64,000 bases of DNA from AV40 sp963817335 (lineage in GTDB: Bacteria > Verrucomicrobiota > Verrucomicrobiia > Chthoniobacterales > UBA10450), in contig CAWFNX010000001.1 in the NCBI GenBank assembly GCA_963817335.1, positions 1,240,001-1,304,000 of the forward strand, written 5' to 3'. The stretch's first letter is position 1; every line of letters begins with the position of its first letter. Below, piece by piece: positions 24,362 to 34,029 of the stretch. The position numbers and the translations under genes were made by a program. The notes under the pieces were generated by a model. It had not been told where the DNA came from and made no database searches. It saw nothing but the letters and a program-made list of their open reading frames with translations.

Positions 24362-27205
24362 TTAGTCCGGCGGACGAAAGCCGTACTCGGCCTGCAATTT
24401 CCCCCATAGCCACTTCACGAACGGATTTTGTCGATCTTGTCCGCCACCGGAGGGGCTCGTCGTGGCGCGCGCAAGTCTGGCCATCGATTCCGCATTCGCG
24501 ACTTGGCCATTCAGACAATACAAATAGGTGAGAAGGTAAATGTCGTCGGGTTTGGGCATACCTCGCGTGCGCTTATCTTCCAAAAGCTGAATTGCCTTTG
24601 GATAATCTCGCGATGCCAGCGCATTTGCCACCAGGTCGGAGATGAACTCAAGGGGGACTGGGTTGAGATCGTCTGCCGCTTTTTTCGCTAGGACGACACG
24701 AAACGGATTCGAATCGAGGCATTGCAGCACGGGATCGCGCAATCGCGAACCGCGCAGATGGATATCCAATTCGGCCAGCCAATTCGTTTCCGTCAGTCCC
24801 GCGCGATAACGCATTTCGCGAATCACGAAAAACGGATCGAGCTGTCCGGTGACGATTTCATCCGGAAAAATCTGTTGGATTAAGTGCGACGATCGAAAAC
24901 GCCGCGCCGCGTCGGTGGCTTGCATGTAGACGCTGGTGAATTCGTGAATCGCCGGATCGACCGCGGTGATTTCGCCGAGGCGCTTCGGGTAAAGATCAGT
25001 CAGTGGTTTTGAATCGCTCGCGATCCGATCGATTTCGTCGCCGTCCATCACGAACAACGCGGCGAGTTGTTCGGGAACTTCGATGCCGATACGGGCAAGA
25101 TCGTCCCGGCTGTTGGTGTAATCCCAAAACTTTCGAAACTGGCGTGTGTCGATCTTTCGTGGCGCGCCTTTGATTCCCATCATGATCCACTCCTCGTCCG
25201 AGCTCGACCAGATCAACGTGTTAGGGAAAGCGTCGTGAAACGCGCGCAGGATTGATTTCGCTTCTTCGACGTTGAGTTGATAAATCGGCAGCCAAAACGT
25301 CGCCATGCCGCCGTCGTTCAAACGGTCAACCATCAATTTGAAAAACTGCTCGGTGTACAGATTCACCGAACCGAGAACTTTCGGTGGCGGCGGTTCCCCC
25401 GTGATCACGTCATAACGTTGCGGACTCGCTTCCAGAAAAAATCGTCCGTCCTGCACGATCGCACTGGTGCGCGGATCGCGTAGCGCGTTGGTGTAACCCA
25501 CGCCGCGATAATCGTCGGCCAGGGCGAACGCTTCTTTCGAAATGTCGACGACATCTATCTGCTTAAGATCGACGTCCTGCGTGAGCGCGTTCGCCGTCAC
25601 GCCACAACCGAAGGCGATAAGCAGCGCGTTCTGTGGTTGCGGATTCAGGGTCAACGGCAGATACGCGAACAAACGCATGTAACGCTGGTTCGGCGGATTT
25701 GTGGCCGACATCGAAAATCCGTCGGTCATCAAGCGGTAGTAGTAAGGGAGCTTGTACAAATCGCGTCGGAGTAACTGCCACGTTCCTGTTTCGCCCTCGA
25801 TTTTTTTTACCAGGTGCTGTTCTTCCGACTCGTAAAGCTTTCGCGCGTTCGCGAAATGCATTTCGTCGCGGTGCTTTGGAAAAAACGCCAGAAGGGCAAC
25901 GAACACGGCGAATAGCGTGAACAGCGCGCCGCGACCTGTAGGGGAAGCTGTCAGCTTCCCACTCGTTAAACAAAGAGCCGCGTAAACAATCGCGCAGATG
26001 ATCAAGCTTGTTTGAAAGCCAACCCGCGGCAGCAAAATGAATCCCGCGAGGACGGGACCGATCGCCGCGCCGGCAGTGTTGAACAAAGTGGTGATGCCGA
26101 CGCTGTTCATCCGGTTTCCGATGGTTTCCTGAACACGTGCGGCGATTGTGGGAAATAGAATTCCCGATACGAACGCGACCGGGAACATCAAAGCAAACGA
26201 GATCCACGCGATTTGCGTCCACGATTCCAAATAGAAATTCTTCTCGCCTTCGCCGAGCTTCGGGATCGGGAAGAACGCGTAACAAGTCAGTGTGAGAATT
26301 GCCGCGACGACGAACAGAATCGGCAGCGCCGTTCGCTGAATTCTTTTTGAAATCGCGCCCGATGCGATTCCGCCGAGCCCGATTCCTGCCAGAACGATCG
26401 CGAGCATGACGCTGAATGCAGTGGCTGAGGAAGCGACATACAATCGAAGGAACCGGAACCAGATCACTTCTAGCGCGAGCAGCACCCAGCCCGCTCCGAA
26501 ACTCACAATCAGCGGTCGCCACGGAAGCTGGTAGCCGAATTCAATTCGTAGCCAGCGCGGTTGCTCGGAGTGTAGCGGCGGCCGTGTCGGCCGCACCTCG
26601 AATCTACTCAAGGACAATGCGCTTACCGCTGCGACAACATTCAAAAGTCCCGCGCACAGGCTCGTTCCCCACAACCCCAGAGCTTTGACCAGAACTAGTT
26701 CGCCAATCAATGCCCCTACGACGGCGCCAATTGTGTTGAAACCATAAAGTAAACTAATTACTTTGCCGAAGTTCGCATTCGCCAGTTCCCGATCTTCCAT
26801 CACCACCGGCAGGGTTAATCCCATCGCCGTTGTCGGAATCAACAGAATCACAAACGAAATCAGAACCCGGAGCGCGAGCAGAATTGATTGATGCGACCAG
26901 AGGGCTTGGAATAGTGGGCGCAACAGCCCGCCCATGATCGGCAACGCAAAGACAATCGTGCAGCCGAATACCGCGACTGCGATTTCGAGCACGGCATAAA
27001 GTTTCAGCGGACGTGTTCGAAATTTTGCCGAAGCTGCGATCGCTGTTCCGAGCGCAAGCCCGGCCATGAAGCTGGAAAGGATCAGCGCTGCGGCCCAGAT
27101 CGAATTGCCAAACGCCAGCCCGCTCAGCCGCAACCAGAGCGTCTCAAAAATCAGCGCGCTGATTCCGGAAAGGAAAAGGACAGCCGAAAGAATCGCCAGT
27201 CGCAC
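24362..27205 (-). CDS. fused MFS-like/spermidine-synthase-domain membrane protein
   Basis: The 947-residue protein has many N-terminal membrane helices, starting at residue 1. A Rossmann methyltransferase-like spermidine-synthase domain follows: LLIAFGCGVTANAL, IDVVDISKEAF, QDGRFFLEASPQRYDVITGEPPPP. A C-terminal region of about 250 residues with TPR-like helices ends it. Proteins of this fused type are common in bacteria and their substrate is unknown; polyamine synthesis is not established. Start is GTG at 27205. Two hairpin repeats are inserted in frame (25938-25960 and 26573-26600) and translated as short polar stretches in presumed loops. Confidence 0.85.
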   Translation of the reverse strand: MRLAILSAVLFLSGISALIFETLWLRLSGLAFGNSIWAAALILSSFMAGLALGTAIAASAKFRTRPLKLYAVLEIAVAVFGCTIVFALPIMGGLLRPLFQALWSHQSILLALRVLISFVILLIPTTAMGLTLPVVMEDRELANANFGKVISLLYGFNTIGAVVGALIGELVLVKALGLWGTSLCAGLLNVVAAVSALSLSRFEVRPTRPPLHSEQPRWLRIEFGYQLPWRPLIVSFGAGWVLLALEVIWFRFLRLYVASSATAFSVMLAIVLAGIGLGGIASGAISKRIQRTALPILFVVAAILTLTCYAFFPIPKLGEGEKNFYLESWTQIAWISFALMFPVAFVSGILFPTIAARVQETIGNRMNSVGITTLFNTAGAAIGPVLAGFILLPRVGFQTSLIICAIVYAALCLTSGKLTASPTGRGALFTLFAVFVALLAFFPKHRDEMHFANARKLYESEEQHLVKKIEGETGTWQLLRRDLYKLPYYYRLMTDGFSMSATNPPNQRYMRLFAYLPLTLNPQPQNALLIAFGCGVTANALTQDVDLKQIDVVDISKEAFALADDYRGVGYTNALRDPRTSAIVQDGRFFLEASPQRYDVITGEPPPPKVLGSVNLYTEQFFKLMVDRLNDGGMATFWLPIYQLNVEEAKSILRAFHDAFPNTLIWSSSDEEWIMMGIKGAPRKIDTRQFRKFWDYTNSRDDLARIGIEVPEQLAALFVMDGDEIDRIASDSKPLTDLYPKRLGEITAVDPAIHEFTSVYMQATDAARRFRSSHLIQQIFPDEIVTGQLDPFFVIREMRYRAGLTETNWLAELDIHLRGSRLRDPVLQCLDSNPFRVVLAKKAADDLNPVPLEFISDLVANALASRDYPKAIQLLEDKRTRGMPKPDDIYLLTYLYCLNGQVANAESMARLARATTSPSGGGQDRQNPFVKWLWGKLQAEYGFRPPD
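25938..25960. repeat. GTAGGGGAAGCTG hairpin inside a coding region
   Basis: GGGAAGCTG (25942-25950) pairs with CAGCTTCCC (25952-25960) around one T. It is in frame within the MFS/spermidine-synthase gene, so the repeat is translated. Confidence 0.7.
26573..26600. repeat. GTAGCGGCGGCCG hairpin inside a coding region
   Basis: GCGGCCG (26578-26584) pairs with CGGCCGC (26588-26594). It is the second in-frame mini-repeat in the same gene and encodes the segment RPTRPPL. Confidence 0.6.
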
Positions 27206-27277
27206 CGCGCGATAATAACGCGTTGGCTGGCGGTGTCATCCTGATCTCGTCGTGACCAGGACCGGTCGCCCAGAGAT

Positions 27278-27589
27278 CTACATCTTGATTGCGGCCACCT
27301 GTTCGACCGTCATGACAACGTCTCGATCATCGAAGCGAACTCGGGTGGATGAACTAAACTGAAAAACCGTGCGACGGGTCCGCACTTCTTTTATCGCGAA
27401 ATGCACCTCGCGATCGTGGATTCTGAAGGTAAGAGTCAATCCCACCTTGTTGAAGTTGGTGTCCATCCCTTTGATCCATTCCTTGAAACGTTCGGGATTA
27501 AACGTGCTCATGTCTCGTAGCAACACTGAGTGAACGAGTTGCCGGACAACTTCGCGTTGCCCTTTGGTAGCCGAGTGCATCGCCAGCAT
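27278..27589 (-). CDS. short hypothetical protein
   Basis: The frame from the ATG at 27589 gives about 103 residues: a helical first half (QREVVRQLVHSVLLRDMSTF) and a beta-like second half (LTLTFRIHDREVHFAIKEVRT, then TVFQFSSSTRVRFDDRD). I do not recognise it. It lies between citrate synthase and the MFS/spermidine synthase, on their strand. The start is uncertain; another frame upstream also reads openly, so it may be the C-terminal half of a frameshifted gene. Confidence 0.4.
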   Translation of the reverse strand: MLAMHSATKGQREVVRQLVHSVLLRDMSTFNPERFKEWIKGMDTNFNKVGLTLTFRIHDREVHFAIKEVRTRRTVFQFSSSTRVRFDDRDVVMTVEQVAAIKM

Positions 27590-27685
27590 AGGCGTTGATT
27601 TCGAGCACGAAGAGTGCCGAACCATGTTCGATCTTCGATCGGATCGCCCGATCCAAGCCGATGTAAGTGCCTGCCCCGGCCGCAG

Positions 27686-28984
27686 CTATTTCGTCGGTGC
27701 CGCGCGCCCTGGCGTCGCCAACTCGCGGCGCGGATGTCCGATAAAGATTTGGCGCGGGCGCGCGATCTTTTGCTCGGGATCGGTAATCATCTCTTGCCAC
27801 TGCGCAAGCCAGCCCACCGTGCGTGGAATTGCGAACAGCACTGGGAACATCGCGACCGGCAAACCCATCGCCTGGTAGATGATGCCCGAATAAAAATCCA
27901 CGTTCGGGTAGAGTTTGCGCGAGATGAAATATTCGTCTTCCAGAGCGATGCGTTCGAGTTCGAGCGCGACGTCGAGCAACGGATTGCGGCCGGTCACCTT
28001 AAACACTTCCTCGGCAGCCCGCTTGATGATGCGCGCTCGGGGATCGTAATTTTTGTAGATGCGGTGCCCAAAGCCCATCAGTCTGCCTTCGCCGCCTTTA
28101 ACGCGCTTGATGAAGTCGGGAATATTCCGGGTGTCGCCGATGTGCGAGAGCATCTTAAGCACTTCTTCGTTGGCGCCGCCGTGCAGGGGACCGTAGAGAG
28201 CGGCTGCCGCGCCCGCCATCGCGCTGTACGGATCAACCCGGCTTGAACCAATCGCGCGCATTGCGTTCGTGCTGCAATTCTGTTCGTGGTCGGCATGGAG
28301 AATGAAAAGTATGTCGAGCGCGCGTTCGAGTGCCGGGTTTGGCGCGTACCTGGCCTCGCCCATCTTGAACATCATGCTCAGGAAGTTGCCGGTGTAAGAA
28401 AAATCGTTGTTCGGGTAAACATACGGCAAGCCGCAATTATGCCGGTAGGAGAACGCCGCGATCGTCGGCACTTTGGCGATCAGGCGTTTGATCTGCGCCA
28501 GGCGGTTCTCGGCATCGTTCACCTGATTTGCTTCGGGGTAAAACGTCGAGAGCGCGGCGACGGTGCTGATGAACATTCCCATTGGATGCGCGTCGTAGCG
28601 AAACACTTGCATCAGGGTCTTCATGTTTTCGTGGACGAAGGTGTGATAAGTGATGTCGTGGGTCCATGCCGCCAGCTGTTCCGCATTCGGCAGCTCGCCA
28701 AAGAGAATCAAGTACGCGACTTGCAAAAAGGTGCAGCGTTCAGCGAGTTGTTCGATGGGATAGCCGCGATATTCCAGAATCCCTTTGTCGCCATCAATGA
28801 ATGTGATCGCGCTTTTGGTGGATGCAGTGTTCATCAACGCGGGATCGTAGGTCATCAGCCCGAAATCGTCCGCGTCCGTTCTGATCTTGCGCAAGTCCAT
28901 TGCGCGCACCGTCCCATGCTCGATCGGCAAGGTGTGCGATTTGCCGGTGCGGTTGTCCGTGATCTTTAAGGTTTGTTCAGACAT
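27686..28984 (-). CDS. gltA: citrate synthase
   Basis: This is type II citrate synthase (432 residues), which condenses oxaloacetate and acetyl-CoA in the TCA cycle. Motifs include EYRGYPIEQLAE, the His in LILHADHEQNCST, YGPLHGGANEEVLKML and the catalytic region MGFGHRIYKNYDPRA. The ATG at 28984 has GAGAGG about nine bases upstream, a better start than the in-frame GTG at 28993. The last ten residues (ATPGRAAPTK) differ from the usual ending and may reflect sequence change next to the gap. Confidence 0.95.
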   Translation of the reverse strand: MSEQTLKITDNRTGKSHTLPIEHGTVRAMDLRKIRTDADDFGLMTYDPALMNTASTKSAITFIDGDKGILEYRGYPIEQLAERCTFLQVAYLILFGELPNAEQLAAWTHDITYHTFVHENMKTLMQVFRYDAHPMGMFISTVAALSTFYPEANQVNDAENRLAQIKRLIAKVPTIAAFSYRHNCGLPYVYPNNDFSYTGNFLSMMFKMGEARYAPNPALERALDILFILHADHEQNCSTNAMRAIGSSRVDPYSAMAGAAAALYGPLHGGANEEVLKMLSHIGDTRNIPDFIKRVKGGEGRLMGFGHRIYKNYDPRARIIKRAAEEVFKVTGRNPLLDVALELERIALEDEYFISRKLYPNVDFYSGIIYQAMGLPVAMFPVLFAIPRTVGWLAQWQEMITDPEQKIARPRQIFIGHPRRELATPGRAAPTK

Positions 28985-29099
28985 TTTGGTCACCTCTCGA
29001 TAAATTAATATCGCAGGTTAGCGGCTCGCTTGCTTGATTTGAATCACTCTGTTGCACAGCTCGGAATCCGAGTCTGGGGGTGAGTTGCTCACGATTGAT

Positions 29100-30440
29100 T
29101 TACAAAACAGCGAGCGCGCGGTCGAGGACTTCGAGGAGAAAGTCGGCGTCTTGCTCGTTGACGCACATTGGCGGCGAAAAACGGATGGTTTGTCCCCAGA
29201 GGCCGCCTTTGCCGAGAAGCAGTCCCATTTCTTTGCAGCTCTCCACCACTTGTGCGCATTCTTCCTTGGCCGGTTCTTTCGATTGTCGATCTTTCACCAG
29301 CTCGATCCCGAGAAGTAAGCCTTTGCCGCGAACGTCGCCGATGATGTTGTGTTTCTCTTTGAGCTGTCCAAGGCCGGCGAGAATTCGGTTTCCGATCTTG
29401 AGCGAGTTCGCCTGAAGCTTTTCCCGGTCGATCACGTCCAGGACTGCGCTGCCTTGCGCGCACACTACCGGATTTCCGCCGTAGGTGTTGAAGTGAGTTC
29501 GTTGTGCGAGCGCAGCGGCAATTTTCGGCGTGGTCACGACAGCACCGAGCGGACAACCGTTTCCGATTCCCTTCGCCATGGTCACGATGTCGGGAATTAC
29601 TCCCTGGGTCTCGAATCCCCAGTAATGGGTTCCGGTGCGACCGAATCCGGCTTGAACTTCATCGGCGATGCAAACTCCGCCCGCGGCGCGAACGTGTTCG
29701 TAGGCGTGCTTGAAATAATTATCGGGAAAAACAACGCAGCCGCCCACGCCCTGGATGGATTCGGCAATGAACGCCGCGACCTGGCCGGGCGTCGCGAAAT
29801 CGATCAAGTTCTTGATATCCGCGGCGTATTTCTTTCCAGCATCGGCATCGTCGCGTCCCCATAGCCCGCGATACGGATCGGGCGTCATCGCGTGATGGAC
29901 CCCGAAACTGTGCGGCACATTAAATTTCCAGCCGCGATTGCCGGTCGCGCCCATCGTCAACGTGCTACCGCCGTGATACGCGTTGCGCAGCGAAATGATT
30001 TCGTAATTGCCGGTGTAAGCGCGCGCCATCAACAGCGCGAGATCGTTCGCTTCCGAGCCGGAATTCGTGAAATAACAAACCTTCAGCTCGCCCGGCATCT
30101 TCGACGCCAGCTTCTTCGCGTACGCGACGATGTTCGGTTGCAGATAAATCGTGGTCGAATGCTGGAGCGTTTCGTTTTGGCGATTCACAACCTCGACCAC
30201 GTCGGGATGACAATGGCCGACGCTGACGGTGACGATTCCACCGAGCGCGTCGAGATATCTGCGTCCGTGCTCGTCCCAAACATATTGCATTTTCCCTTCC
30301 ACCATCATGAGCGGCTTTTTGTAGTAGAGAAAAATCCCGGGATTCAGGAATTCCTTGCGCAAGCGCAACACTTCGTCGGCCGATGGGCCGCTGTATTTCT
30401 TTGGTTGATGGTCGAACGGCGGTAAATCGGGAAGTTTCAT
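29100..30440 (-). CDS. class III aminotransferase (AGXT2/beta-alanine:pyruvate type)
   Basis: The protein has 446 residues from the ATG at 30440; a TTG nine codons earlier overlaps the upstream stop. PLP motifs are visible: FTNSGSEANDLAL, AYHGGSTLTMG, the Asp in GGVCIADEVQAGFGRTG and the Schiff-base Lys in TMAKGIGNGCPLGAV. The sequence is closest in style to alanine-glyoxylate aminotransferase 2. Family members use alanine with glyoxylate, or beta-alanine with pyruvate. At the distal end of a pyrimidine/purine catabolic arm both would make sense: beta-alanine to malonate semialdehyde, or glyoxylate to glycine. Confidence 0.88.
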   Translation of the reverse strand: MKLPDLPPFDHQPKKYSGPSADEVLRLRKEFLNPGIFLYYKKPLMMVEGKMQYVWDEHGRRYLDALGGIVTVSVGHCHPDVVEVVNRQNETLQHSTTIYLQPNIVAYAKKLASKMPGELKVCYFTNSGSEANDLALLMARAYTGNYEIISLRNAYHGGSTLTMGATGNRGWKFNVPHSFGVHHAMTPDPYRGLWGRDDADAGKKYAADIKNLIDFATPGQVAAFIAESIQGVGGCVVFPDNYFKHAYEHVRAAGGVCIADEVQAGFGRTGTHYWGFETQGVIPDIVTMAKGIGNGCPLGAVVTTPKIAAALAQRTHFNTYGGNPVVCAQGSAVLDVIDREKLQANSLKIGNRILAGLGQLKEKHNIIGDVRGKGLLLGIELVKDRQSKEPAKEECAQVVESCKEMGLLLGKGGLWGQTIRFSPPMCVNEQDADFLLEVLDRALAVL

Positions 30441-30447
30441 ATCATTC

Positions 30448-30837
30448 TTACTGTGTGCTGTTGCCAATCATGTAAATAATGAGCGCAACAGATATCAATG
30501 TAACAGTGATGGCAACAAACCACACCAGGGCGCGATCAGTGTTGACCAGACCAGCTTCGATTTGTCGATTTACCGAGTCATAGCGCAACGCGGCCAGAAA
30601 GGTCAGGAGAGCGCCGAATCCCATTAATCCGATGCCGATCGGCGAAACGCTGTGAGAGAGCCTCGGCGCATTCACTCCCGCTTCGCGTAACAACAGGCCC
30701 AGTCGCATGATGACAAACCCAAGACTGACCAGCGCGATGGTCGTGCGTAACCATGCGAGAAACGTGCGCTCGTTCGCGAGATGTTCCTGGGCCTTCGCTT
30801 CCTCCGGGATTTCGCGATGCTTCTTTCGCTCGGCCAT
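30448..30837 (-). CDS. YidH-like DUF202 membrane protein
   Basis: The 129-residue protein has a charged N-terminus, the DUF202 signature LANERTFLAWLRTTIALVS, and three membrane helices ending in VWFVAITVTLISVALIIYMIG. The function of the family is unknown. It sits tightly between the NCS1 permease (3 bases) and the aminotransferase, so it is presumably co-transcribed with the nucleobase arm and may assist transport. Confidence 0.88.
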   Translation of the reverse strand: MAERKKHREIPEEAKAQEHLANERTFLAWLRTTIALVSLGFVIMRLGLLLREAGVNAPRLSHSVSPIGIGLMGFGALLTFLAALRYDSVNRQIEAGLVNTDRALVWFVAITVTLISVALIIYMIGNSTQ

Positions 30838-30840
30838 GAA

Positions 30841-32358
30841 TCAAGTTCCAATTGGCGATTTTTTCTGCAACGTCCGAAATAAAAGATAAACGACAAATGC
30901 GATAGCGAAGCCGACGAACCACGCATAATCGTAAAGCCGGACGAAAAATGCGGGGACGCTCGTGGCGCTGATTACTTTTACGTTCACAAGAAATCCGGGA
31001 AGATTCGGCAGGATCGCGATGATCAGCGCGACAATCGCGACGATGCTGAAGCCGCTCGTGTAGTGATACTCACCATCGGCGCGGTAAAGAGCGTTCACGT
31101 GTAATTGCCTGCGCCGCAAAATGTAGTAGTCGGCGATCATGATTCCGCCGATCGGTCCGAGTAACGCGCTGTAACCCACCAGCCAGGTGAAAATGTAACC
31201 GCTCGGATCGGCCACCAGTTTCCACGGCATCATGATTATGCCAACGATGCCGGTGATCAGTCCGCCGGTGCGAAATGAAATTTTGTGCGGCGCCAGGTGC
31301 GAGAAATCGTTCGCAGGACTCACCACGTTTGCGGCGATGTTGGTCGCGAGCGTGGCGATGCAAAGCGCCAGCATCGCGACAACGAGGACGACTGGATTCG
31401 TGAAATGCGTCAGCACGTCGACCGGATCCCAAATTGTTTGGCCGTAAATGATCGTCGTCGCCGAAGTGACCGCGACGCCGATGAAGGAATAAAGCGCCAT
31501 CGTGAGCGGAAGTCCGAGCGCCTGTCCGATGATCTGATCGCGTTGGGAGCAGGCGTAGCGCGAGAAATCAGGAATGTTGAGCGAGAGCGTCGCCCAGAAT
31601 CCGATCATGCCGGTGAGCGCGGGGACGAAGAAGGCAAAAAATTGTCCGGCTTTCGGTTGCCCGGGCGCGAAGGCGGACGGTTGGGCGAGAATCGGACCGA
31701 AACCGCCGGCGTTTCGATAAGCCCACCAAAGCAACATCAGACCGAGCGCGATCAGCAGCGGCGCTTTGATGTTCAACAGCCAGCGGATGCAATCGATGCC
31801 CTTGTAAACCACGAGCATGTTGATGACCCAGAAAAACATGAAGCAAACGAACTGGGCGAACGTGATTCCCAAGAATCCTGTAGAGGCAGGCGTGCCGCCT
31901 GCAATCGACGGGAAAAAGACTCCCATGATCTTGTAAATCGCGTTGCCGCCGATCCAGGTTTGGATTCCGAACCAGCCGCAAGCGACGAACGCGCGCATGA
32001 GCGCGGGAATGTTTGCGCCACGGGTGCCGAAAGATGCGCGGCAAAAAACCGGGAAGGGGATTCCATAACGCGTGCCGGCGTGCGCGTTTAGGATCATCGG
32101 AATTACGACGATCAGGTTCCCGAGAAAAATGGTGAAGATCGCCTGCGACCAGTTCATTCCGCCGCCGATGAGCGACGACGCCAGCATGTACGTCGGAATG
32201 CAGGCCGACATCGAAATCCAGAGCGCGGCAAAACTGCCGACGCGCCATTTCCGGCGATCACCCGGGACCGGAGCGAGGTCCTTGTTGTAAAGATGGTTGT
32301 GCTCGATCTCGATATCGACCTCGACGTCCGGGGCGATTGAGCTCGAGACAATACTCAT
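30841..32358 (-). CDS. NCS1-family nucleobase/allantoin/hydantoin permease
   Basis: The 505-residue protein starts at the ATG at 32358, giving MSIVSSSIAPDVEV. A cytoplasmic N-terminus with NKDLAPV is followed by about 12 helices. Family signatures include WISMSACIPTYML, CRASFGTRGANIPAL, WFGIQTWIGG, NIPDFSRYACSQRD and NVVSPANDFSHL. NCS1 carriers bring in uracil, cytosine, allantoin or hydantoins with H+ or Na+. Which one cannot be read from sequence, but dihydropyrimidinase lies directly upstream. A mini-repeat (31880-31902) is translated in frame as part of AGGTPAST in a loop. Confidence 0.9.
   Translation of the reverse strand: MSIVSSSIAPDVEVDIEIEHNHLYNKDLAPVPGDRRKWRVGSFAALWISMSACIPTYMLASSLIGGGMNWSQAIFTIFLGNLIVVIPMILNAHAGTRYGIPFPVFCRASFGTRGANIPALMRAFVACGWFGIQTWIGGNAIYKIMGVFFPSIAGGTPASTGFLGITFAQFVCFMFFWVINMLVVYKGIDCIRWLLNIKAPLLIALGLMLLWWAYRNAGGFGPILAQPSAFAPGQPKAGQFFAFFVPALTGMIGFWATLSLNIPDFSRYACSQRDQIIGQALGLPLTMALYSFIGVAVTSATTIIYGQTIWDPVDVLTHFTNPVVLVVAMLALCIATLATNIAANVVSPANDFSHLAPHKISFRTGGLITGIVGIIMMPWKLVADPSGYIFTWLVGYSALLGPIGGIMIADYYILRRRQLHVNALYRADGEYHYTSGFSIVAIVALIIAILPNLPGFLVNVKVISATSVPAFFVRLYDYAWFVGFAIAFVVYLLFRTLQKKSPIGT
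31880..31902. repeat. GTAGAGGCAGGC hairpin inside the NCS1 gene
   Basis: GCAGGC (31886-31891) pairs with GCCTGC (31897-31902). The host frame is kept, encoding a Gly/Thr/Pro/Ala loop. Confidence 0.6.
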
Positions 32359-32390
32359 CGCGCGACTCCCAAGCTTGGAGAACCCACATA

Positions 32391-32460
32391 ACTTGAATGC
32401 ATTTTGCATTCAAGTTTGCGATCGGCACCGAGGGGCTTAAATGCAAAGCATTCAAGTATG
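32391..32460. repeat. ACTTGAATGC hairpin and copy upstream of NCS1
   Basis: ACTTGAATGC (32391-32400) pairs with GCATTCAAGT (32406-32415), and a third copy GCATTCAAGTATG follows at 32448-32460. It lies between dihydropyrimidinase and the permease start. It could be a repeat element, an operator or an mRNA hairpin. No regulator gene is nearby. Confidence 0.55.
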
Positions 32461-32512
32461 TCGACTGGCCGCATGTGACTGACGCCGGTTCGAAATGCGG
32501 TCGATGCGGCCA

Positions 32513-33893
32513 TTAGAAATGCGACGGCTCGCGTTTCAAAAACTGCCCGCGACCGAATTCACCGACGAATTTTCCATCGCGCGCCGCGACTTTGCCGCGA
32601 ACGGTAACGACGTGCGGCCGTCCCTGAATCTCGAATCCTTCAAACGAATTGTAATCGAGATTCATCTGGTGCGTCTTCGCCGAGATTTTCCCGCGATAGT
32701 TCGGATCATAAACTACCAGATCGGCGTCGCTGCCAACTTTGATCGCGCCCTTTCTCGGAAATAAACCGAAGAGTTTTGCGGCTTGGGTGCTCGCGGTGTC
32801 GACGAAGCGCTGAATGTCGATCTTGTTTCCTTTGACGCCGTGCGTGAAATACAAATTGATCCGATCCTCGAGCGAAGGAATTCCGTTCGGGATCTTGGTG
32901 AAATCGTCTTTACCCATCTGTTTCTGGGTTGCGTAATCGAACGGCGCGTGATCGGTGGCCAACGTCGCGACCAAGCCGTCGGCCAACGCTTTCCACATCA
33001 CTTCCTGATTCTTTTTGTCGCGGAGCGGGGGAGACATCACGTTTTTCGCGCCTTCGAAGTTCGGTTCGGCGCTGGTGCGATCGAGCAGCAAATATTGAAT
33101 CAACGTTTCGACCCAAACATTCACGCCGCGCTGTTTGCCGCGGATTGCTTCGGCCAGCGATTCTTCACAGCTCGTGTGTACTGTGTAAACGTGCGCGCCC
33201 GTCATTTCAGCGAAGGTCATCAAGTGATGCACGCCTTCGGCTTCCACCACCGGTGGTCGGCTCCAGTAATGGAATTCAGGCCCGGTTTTGCCTTCGCTCA
33301 GTAATTTCTTCTGCAGCTCGAAAACAAGATCGGCGTTTTCGCAATGCGCGGTGACAATGACGCCGAGCCTTTTCGCAAGCGTTAACGTCGCATAAAGCTC
33401 TTCATCGCTAATTCCGAACGCGCCTTTATAAGCGAGGAAGATTTTGAAACTGCTCAGTCCGCGCTTCACGATTTCTTTGAAATCGCGCTCCGCTTCTGGC
33501 GTCGTAGCGGGTCACGCCCATGTGAAACGTGAAATCGCACGCGCTTTTGCCCTGCGCTTTGCCCAACCAAAGCTCGAACGCCTCCATTGGGTTCTCGTTT
33601 CGTGCCGGGCAAATCATTTCGATGAAGGTGGTCGTTCCGCCGACCAGCGCGGCGCGACTCGCGGTCTCGTGGGTGTCTTTCGCAAAAGTGCCCATGAACG
33701 GCAGATAAATATGCACGTGCGGATCGATGAACCCCGGAAAGACATACTTGCCAGTGGCATCGACAATTTCGTCGGCTTTCACGTTGTCGATGTTGCGCTC
33801 GATCCGGGTGATCGTTTCGTTCTCGCAGAAAATGTCCGCGACGTAGCGCTCGTCGGCGGTGACAATTTCTCCGGCGCGGATCAGTAGGGACAT
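32513..33893 (-). pseudogene. dihydropyrimidinase/hydantoinase, one frameshift
   Basis: The enzyme opens dihydrouracil or hydantoin rings, step two of reductive pyrimidine breakdown. The N-terminal part (33893 to about 33500) holds the metal motif HVHIY. After a one-base shift near 33500 the C-terminal part holds the carbamylated Lys region SFKIFLAYKG, VTAHCEN, YTVHTSC and the catalytic Asp in LATDHAPFDY. All metal ligands survive, and deleting one base joins VTRYDA to EAERDFKEIVKRG. So the gene is intact apart from that indel. It is flanked by genes of the same pathway. Confidence 0.88.
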
Positions 33894-33902
33894 GCGCCTC
33901 CG

Positions 33903-34029
33903 AATGACGAATGACCAATGACGAATGACAAAATAATGTCGAAGTCCGAAACGCGCTCGATGGCAGCCGTTCGTTTCGTCATTCGGTAATTCGGACTTCC
34001 TTCGACATTCGGCATTCGTGCTTCGTCAT
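33903..34029. repeat. AATGACGAATGAC inverted mini-repeat
   Basis: Tandem AATGACGAATGACC units and GTCGAAGTCCGAA on the left are matched by TTCGGACTTCCTTCGAC and GCTTCGTCATT on the right. It fills the hydantoinase-mmsA gap, and the mmsA stop codon (34026-34028) is inside it. Confidence 0.7.

Noticed and set aside
33903..34029. CRISPR-like array from repeated AATGACGAATGAC units
   Set aside because: Units are short, adjacent and inverted, with no regular unique spacers and no cas genes.
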